64,000 nucleotides of DNA from Corydoras sp. C115 (taxonomy: Eukaryota > Chordata > Actinopteri > Siluriformes > Callichthyidae). The stretch's first letter is position 1; each line of letters opens with the position of its first letter. The DNA is taken from the NCBI GenBank assembly GCA_019802505.1, contig JAFMOC010000092.1, positions 347,501-411,500 on the forward strand. The letters are read 5' to 3'. The translations under genes and the position numbers were made by a program. Positions 57,473 to 64,000 of this stretch are shown piece after piece. A model generated the notes under the pieces. It had not been told where the DNA came from. It did no database searches and saw nothing but the letters and a program-made list of their open reading frames with translations.

Positions 57473-58294
57473 TAATACTTTTCTATCCTGGTAGGGTAGG
57501 GAGCGCTGAAAACAGAACTGTATTGTCTACGAGGCTTTTGTCCCTGTTAACTAATTTAACCGGACACATAGGGTCAAGCACGCCCTCACTTTTCGCTAGA
57601 GATTCTCACACCCGCCTACTTATGACCGTTGGAACATAACAATACATGTAAAATATAATCAATACAGTTTTTATAGTTAAGAGACAAAACTTGATCACGC
57701 TTAAGAGATTTCACTTGATCACAAAACCATTGTTATAGAGATTAATGCAACAATGTTCAGGGTATAAAGCAACATTGGACACACACAGTACACCCAAAAG
57801 TATATGAACACCCAGCATTAACATTACATCCTGGTTCAAAATGACAAACATTTGTTCAGGTTTCAGAGTGAGAACTGGAAGTCATTCAGACAAACACAGC
57901 CTTTTTGATGTGAGGCTGTAATGCTGAATGAGATCCGGCATTTCAATTCATCCCAACGTTATTTTAGGGGATGAGGCCCGAGCTTCTGAAAACCTTGTAT
58001 CTGACAAATGTTGAATGCATTTTAGTATCTTGTTATGCACAACTTAAAATTGTTTTTCCAAAGCTGAAAAAGTATAATGTTACCTTTCAGCAGGACTATG
58101 AAGCCATTTTAAGGAAGGTTCACACATACATTTGGTGATATAGTGTATATTTAACAGAAAGGTTACTGTGATTAATTGATTGATTAATTGAGACCATGTT
58201 ATAACTTATGATGATCTATTAGATTGCCTTTACATAAACATTCTTACATGGATAAGTGGATTTGCTCTTTAATGGGTGAATACATGTAATAAAT
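57473..58294 (-). other. tph1: tph1 3' UTR and downstream
   Basis: AT-rich unique sequence following the tph1 stop. The end of the transcript is not resolved. Confidence 0.5.
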
Positions 58295-60396
58295 TCAGAC
58301 GCCCATTTGTTTATTAAGTCTGTTTAGTGCGTCTCCGACAATGTCCAGCTCATGCCTCAGTTCCTCCACCACACTGTTAATGCTGGGGGTGTCCTTTAGC
58401 ACATCCACGCTCTGCGTATAGGGGTTGTAACGCACTGTAAATGGCCGCTTGATGGTCTTAGCAAATTCCCTGTTGGGTTATGAACAAATGGAAGGTCAGC
58501 AAAATACACCATGTGACCAAAAGTAGCTGGACATCTATTTCTTATCCCTTAATCCACTAGAAGTAAAATGTCATTCTCCAATGGGAGATAATAGTTTAAT
58601 TTTCTGTTAATGTAGAAGACAATAATGAGATTGAAATCTAACATAGGGTTAGTGCATTATACTATATTTTTGAATCATTAGAATCATATAAAATATGACA
58701 TTTCTTTATAAAAGTTTGAACTGCAATAAGTATCTGTAAATCGGTTCATACCTCATTTTAACCTTGGCCTCCTCAAAGCTGTCGGTCATGAAATACACAT
58801 CTTGGAATGTTGTTATGATGCACTCTTGTTTGCACGTGATTTGGGGGTCGAAGGGTTTGATGCAAGCGTTTCCCGACAGAGCATGCTGCAGGAGAAATGT
58901 TTTATCATCATAACCTGCGTGTGAGTAAATAAATTAAAGTAGTCGTTCTGTTCTGTTAAGTGAATATTACCTTCAGTTCACTTATGGATGACAGCAAACC
59001 TGCACCGTATGCCCTCAGCCTGCCCTCCTGTTTACAGAGTCCAAACTCCACCGTGAAGAAATAACACTGCAAATTAAAAGGACATACAGTGATATGGCAT
59101 GTGTAGTGTTATTAGGCTCTACAGGCCATTTATCCATGTTTTACAGAACTTTGGGTGTGGTGCTTTTATATCCTATACTTTTCACTGTAATCAGTCTGGC
59201 TGTCTTTTTGACAGTTTTTTTAATTAATTATACCCTCTGTTGTGGAGAAGTTGCCTCCAAAGAGGTCTGACCTCATACCCATTAAACATTTTTGGGATGA
59301 AATACAATGTTAAATTCAAGCCATCTATTTTCCAAATGCTCAGGAGGATCATATTCCTTCAGTTTCACTTCCCAACAATGAGAAAGAAAGAAATTTAGCT
59401 AGAATCAAGGTGAACACTCACAGTAGCAAGCTTCAGAACTTCCTCATCAGACACTCCCAGGGAGGCTAATCCGATCTCCTGACTAAACTGTGCAAAGCTG
59501 GGCTCGGCCAACAGAGGCACATGACCCAGCAATTCATGGCACGTATCTCTGAAAGGCATATGATCATAAAATATATAATCATGAATAAAACAATATAATA
59601 CAGGCTTTAAACACCCCAATTATAAAAGTTAAAAATTAAAAAACTAAATATGGAATTGAGCAACATCCAAACTTTTCCATAAGATTGTAAATTCGTTTTA
59701 AATTAATGTTCTGTTTTTAGTATTGATACTTTCATTTACACCCTGATAACGTTTGCTTAATATCACACTTAATTAAATGTGATAATGTCTACTTAGGCAG
59801 CACGGTGGCTTAGTGGTTAGCACATTCGCCTCTCAGCACTAGGGATTCCCGGTTCGAATCCCCATCTGGGTGGAGTTTCCATGTTCTCCCCGTGTCTGCG
59901 TGGGTTTCCTCCGGGTTCTCCGGTTTCCTCCCACAGTCCAAAAACATGGATCAAGTCAATTGAATTCTCAAAATTGCCCCACATATAGAGTGTGTCTGTG
60001 TGAGTGAGTGTGTGCCCAGCGATGGATTGGCGCCCTGTCCTGGGTGTATCTGCCCAGCGCCCGAGACGTTCTCCCCTGGATGGGCATGGGGAACCCCACC
60101 GCGACCCTAATAGAGGATAAAGCGGGAGATAATGAATGACTGAATGAATGTGTACTTACGGTTCGGGTGTGTAGAGAGGGTCCGAGCTGTGGCGGACGTA
60201 CTGAGTGCAGTGGAACACTCGGAAGGCCAGTCCTGCCAGGAAGTCTCTGGGTGAGAGGTATCCAGCTACAGGTCTTATGGTGAAGCCTGTACGCTCTAAA
60301 GAGACAAGCAGCCAAGCAGTTAGCTCCATGGTCTATACCTCAAACAAACTGAATGACCTGCCCCAGATCCCCTCCAAACCTCACTCCAACCCCCAA

Positions 60397-60447
<51 letters not shown>

Positions 60448-63400
60448 TCATCTCTGACCTTTTAAGAAGCGTGACACATCCTCAAGTTGAGGGATGTTAT
60501 CCTCACGATACTCGCAGTGCTTGTTGAGCAGGGGTAAGTTTTTCAGGTACTCACGGCACGCGTGAGTGGGATACAACTTATTAAGCTCTCGGAACACGAT
60601 CCCCCATGTCTTCACCTCCTCCTCTGTGAACACAATGCGCGGAATGGGGTCCCCACTAAAGACAAGCAACAATCATTCATTTTTATTAAACACTACAGCC
60701 TATATTCATATTTATTCATGCATGTGTTTATTTGAAAGGCAACAGCTTGGACATGTCCAGTTAAATATGTCCAGTGTTGATTATCAGTGTTGTGAGAGAT
60801 TCCTAATCGATGAACTTACTGCTTGTAGCTCATAGCCAGATCTGCAAAATACTTTCTCCTTTTGCGGTAGACGTTGTCTTTAAAGCCCTAAAAAATACAA
60901 ACCAATCAGTAAACAGAGAGACACGACGTAAATGTACAGGTAGGATAGATCAGGACCAAGTGGATGCGGCTCTGCTCTCACCGGATGATCTGCATCCAGA
61001 TCTGATCCGTACATCAGCACACGGTTAGCACAGTTATCCAAGTCAGAGATCTTTCTGGGAAACCAGGGAACATTATCCATTTCTGGAGAGAAAATCATTT
61101 TTTTATATTAGAATTATTAATAACCTGAACTATCATTATTTTACACAGACTTAAGCTCAATTAATTAATAAGCTCTATTAAGCTTTGCTCAATAAATAAT
61201 TAACTTGCACTTATTTGATTAAGGACAGAATATTTGAGGACATCTGAACATAAAAAAGTAAACTAATTACATATGACCAAATAAATGGTTTATTATTAAT
61301 AATAAAAAATAATAAAAAATTAATATTTATGGTTTAATATGCTATGGTGGCGTAGTATATTCGTAGTATATTAACATGTTCACCTCTCCATTTGCTACAA
61401 TGTTCAGTTAAATATCTTTTTTTTTTAATTATCTATTTAAAACCTAAATAAAAAGATCAACTGAGCATCTTTTTAGATATGTTTTACTTAAAAATAATAA
61501 AAACATTTCAAACATCTTTTATTGTATCTCAAATCAAATAAGAATTAGCTAATTGATTATTTTAACCTATTAGAGACTGTTTGTGGTGTTAAATGTGCTG
61601 TTGGTATTCATTTAGTCTGCTGTCAGTAAATAAACATCCAAAGCTTTATAGTTCACATAAATGTTGCAAATAAATTATAAGTTTAGGATGTAAATAATGT
61701 AATGATAGAGTTTAGTCTATTGCCCTTTTGGGGTATTAATTGGACCTGTGTGTGGTTTAAGAGACAGGTTCTGCCCCTGTAACAGCTGTTGTACATTTGA
61801 CAGGCAGTTCTTTTTCATCAGTGTAGCTAAATTATTAAAGAGACCTAAATGGCAGAACTCAGCTAGTTCATGTTGGGGGTGGGTGTATGATGGGGGTGGG
61901 TGTATGATGGGTATGATGGGGGGGTGTATGATGGGGATGGGTGTATGGGTGTATGATGGTGGATGGGGGTGTATGATGGGGTGGGTGTATGATGGGGTGT
62001 GGGGTATGATGGGGGTGTGTGTATGATGGGGGTGAGTGTATGTGTGGTGGATGGGGGTGGGTGTATGATGGGGGTGGGTGTATGATGATGGTATGATGGG
62101 GTGGGTGTATGATGGGGGTGGGTTATGGGGGTGGGTGATGATGTATGGGGGGGTGTATGTATGATGGGGGTGGGTGTATGATGGGGGGGTGTATGTATGA
62201 TGGGGGTGAGTAATTGTGGGTTGTATGATGGGTGGGTGTATGATGTTGGGGGGGTGTATGATGGGGGTGGTGTATGATGGGGGTGTATGATGGGGGTGGG
62301 TGTATGATGGGTGGGGTATGATGGGGTGTATAAATGGGGGGTGTATGATGTGGGGGTGGTGGGTGGTGTATGGGGTGTGGGGTATGATGGGTGTATGGTG
62401 GTGTATGATGGGGGGGTGGGTGTATGATGGGGGTGGGTGTATGATGGGGGTGGGTGTATGATGGGGGTGGGGTGTATGATGGGGTGCGTGTGATGATGGG
62501 GGTGGGTGTATGTTGGGGGTGGGTGTATGGGGGTGGGTGTATGATGGGAGGTGTGTGTGATGGGTGGGTAATGATGTGGGTAAGGTGTGGGGGTGGTTGG
62601 TGTATGATGGGTGTATGATGGGGGTGGGTGTATGATGGGGGTGGGTGTATGATGGGGGTGGGTGTATGATGGGGGTGGGTGTATGATGGGGGTGGGTGTA
62701 TGATGGGGGTGGGTGTATGATGGGGGTGGGTGTATGATGGGGGTGGGTGTATGATGGGGGTGGGTGTATGATGTATGGATGGGGGTGTATGATGGGGTGG
62801 GTGTATGATGGGGTATGGGTGTATGATGGGGGTGGGTGTATGATGGGGGTGGGTGTATGATGGGTGTATGATGGGGTGGGTGATGATGGGGTGGGTGTAT
62901 GTATGATGGGGTGGGTGTATGTATGATGGGTGTATGATGGGGTGGGTGTATGTTGGGGGTGGGTGTATGATGGGTGCAGGTGCAGGTGCAGTGGTGTACC
63001 GCTCTCCTCCGGCAGGCGCTTGTCGGCTGCGCAGAGCTCCAGCACGGTGCCGTGTTCACGCAGCAGCTGGATGATGTCGCTCAGCTGCTCGCGGTCGCTG
63101 TCACAGTCCACCAGGATCTCAAACTCCGAGCTGCGCCTCTTCGACTTGCGGGATTCGATGTGCAAAAGGTTTACGTGGTTTTCCTGTTGAAAGTACAAAC
63201 AAGTCCATATATGAGGCACTTTAACCACCCCAAACCAAAATAAAAATAACTGTGCAATACATGTATCATTGATGGTGCAATACATTTCAATCATCTGTAT
63301 GTAATAACTGTCTGCTGCTTAATCCACATGTGCAATATTTGATTCATTTCATTCCTGTAGGACAGTAAATAACTAAAATTAGAAAATTTGATTTTTTATC

Positions 63401-63878
63401 TTATATATATAGGTTTCTAACTCTATTTAAAATTTTTCCTAGTTGAAATCTCTTTAATGACTGGATACCTTTTCACCCTCCTCTGTATCTGCTGCTGAGA
63501 AATGTGAATTTCCCCATTAATAAATAAAGGTTAATCTTTCTTATCTTATCTTATCTTATCTTATCTTATCTTATCTTATCTTATCTTATCTTATCTTATC
63601 TTATCTTATCTTATCTTATCTTAATCAGAACAGGGTTTCAGTTATGGGCTATGAACTCGAAATGTAAACATTATAACATGTGCATTATAACTTTTAATTT
63701 ATAATACAAATTACAATAAAAAACAGAGGCTTTTAATTACCTGGAAGAGTTTTAGGGCTTTGACGAGACCCCCGACTTCATTCTTCAGAGAGAAAACAAT
63801 AGCTGCGCGACTTTTCTCCCCCGTCGCGCTTTTGTTATCCTTATTCTCGTCGATCTTTGAAAAGGCTGATTTGTTCAT
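58295..63878 (-). CDS. tph1: Tryptophan 5-hydroxylase 1 (possibly 5'-partial)
   Basis: This iron- and tetrahydrobiopterin-dependent enzyme turns tryptophan into 5-hydroxytryptophan, the rate-limiting step of serotonin and melatonin synthesis. Coding exons, in order: 63741-63878, 63000-63183, 60982-61082, 60820-60887, 60459-60655, 60160-60295, 59422-59548, 58971-59066, 58752-58885, 58295-58469. They join in frame to 451 codons; human TPH1 has 444. The regulatory ACT domain is FSLKNEVGGLVKALKLF, then HVNLLHIESRKSKRRSSEFE with the phosphorylated serine region. The catalytic core has DTCHELLGHVPLLAEP with both iron histidines and YFFTVEFGLC with the iron glutamate. A C-terminal tetramerisation helix follows. 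KRRSSEFEILVDCD and PWFPRKISDLD favour TPH1 over TPH2. The ATG lies directly after an acceptor (TTATTACAG), so an upstream exon beyond the window may add residues. Teleosts have tph1a and tph1b; which one this is cannot be settled. Confidence 0.94.
59796..60148 (+). mobile_element. SINE-A next to the tph1 exon 6 donor
   Basis: Full length. Near-identical flanks AATGTCTACTTA (59784-59795) and AATGTGTACTTA (60147-60158) overlap the donor GTAAGTACAC. The element ends about 10 bp into the intron. Confidence 0.93.
60392..60446. repeat. (AC)n microsatellite
   Basis: A CA run in tph1 intron 5, ending about 12 bp from the exon 5 donor. Confidence 0.95.
61083..61869. other. tph1 intron 2, AT-rich part
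   Basis: Very AT-rich, no exon or known repeat recognised. Confidence 0.55.
61870..62985. repeat. 18-bp minisatellite in tph1 intron 2
   Basis: About 60 units of GGGGGTGGGTGTATGATG with length variants, near-perfect at 62600-62770 and scrambled elsewhere. It reaches to within about 15 bp of the exon 2 donor. Because 18 is a multiple of three, the minus strand stays open across it; the resulting His/Pro/Thr-rich frame is not a gene. Confidence 0.96.
63471..63623 (+). mobile_element. LINE 3' end with a (CTTAT)n tail
   Basis: GAGAAATGTGAATTTCCCC then TAATAAATAAAGGTTAATC and about 17 units of CTTAT. This is the form of an L2/Rex-like LINE terminus. It lies in tph1 intron 1. Confidence 0.65.
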
Positions 63879-64000
63879 CTGTAATAAAAAGAAAAAAATA
63901 GTAAGGAGTTGCGACGAAACAACTACATTTTCGACGACTTATCTCAGATGATGTATTATAAAACAGTCAAATATTTACACCAATTAAAATATATAAGTAC

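Noticed and set aside
61870..62985. CRISPR-like repeat-spacer array
   Set aside because: Units are contiguous without unique spacers, in a vertebrate intron; it is a minisatellite.
61717..63294. 525-codon minus-strand frame rich in His, Pro, Thr
   Set aside because: It is tph1 exon 2 (63000-63183) running into the 18-bp minisatellite of the intron; a donor and family homology end the exon at 63000.

Overview
The window is vertebrate nuclear DNA from a teleost fish. It holds parts of five spliced protein-coding genes with GT/AG introns, CpG-rich promoters, long microsatellites, and a very dense load of fish-type tRNA-derived SINEs and DNA transposons. The species cannot be named from sequence alone.

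Layout, left to right: camk1d first coding exon (minus; rest off the left edge); dhtkd1, complete in 17 coding exons (minus, 6368-19600, 930 codons); kcnc1 (plus, 22811-37683), a Kv3.1 potassium channel with four recognisable coding exons but no pore-coding segment; sergef, complete in 11 coding exons (minus, 43644-55809, 394 codons); and tph1, ten coding exons (minus, 58295-63878, at least 451 codons; an upstream exon probably lies beyond the right edge). I set exon limits by joining reading frames across GT/AG sites and comparing with the families as I remember them. All dhtkd1, sergef and tph1 joins are in frame.

The gene order joins two blocks that sit on different human chromosomes: DHTKD1-CAMK1D (10p) and KCNC1-SERGEF-TPH1 (11p15). 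Relative orientations inside each block are kept. SEC61A2, NUDT5 and CDC123, which lie between DHTKD1 and CAMK1D in human, are absent here.

Roughly a fifth to a quarter of the window is one SINE family (called SINE-A here). It is about 340 bp long, with a tRNA-like head, the conserved central domain of the V-SINE superfamily and a GAAT-repeat tail, and is present in more than 50 full or partial copies on both strands. A second tRNA-derived family (SINE-B, about 200 bp) has about a dozen copies. There are also a Tc1/mariner-like MITE, two related hAT-like elements, a pogo-like remnant, a Tc1 transposase fragment and several LINE 3' ends.

The most notable points are: (1) kcnc1 exon 2 stops inside S5 and runs into Tc1 DNA, so the pore and S6 are missing; (2) a SINE in sergef whose target-site duplication has copied a 5' splice site; (3) repeats pressed against 5' splice sites in dhtkd1, sergef and tph1, including an 18-bp minisatellite in tph1; (4) SINE pairs enclosed by a single target-site duplication. 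I saw no prokaryotic, viral or CRISPR-type system.
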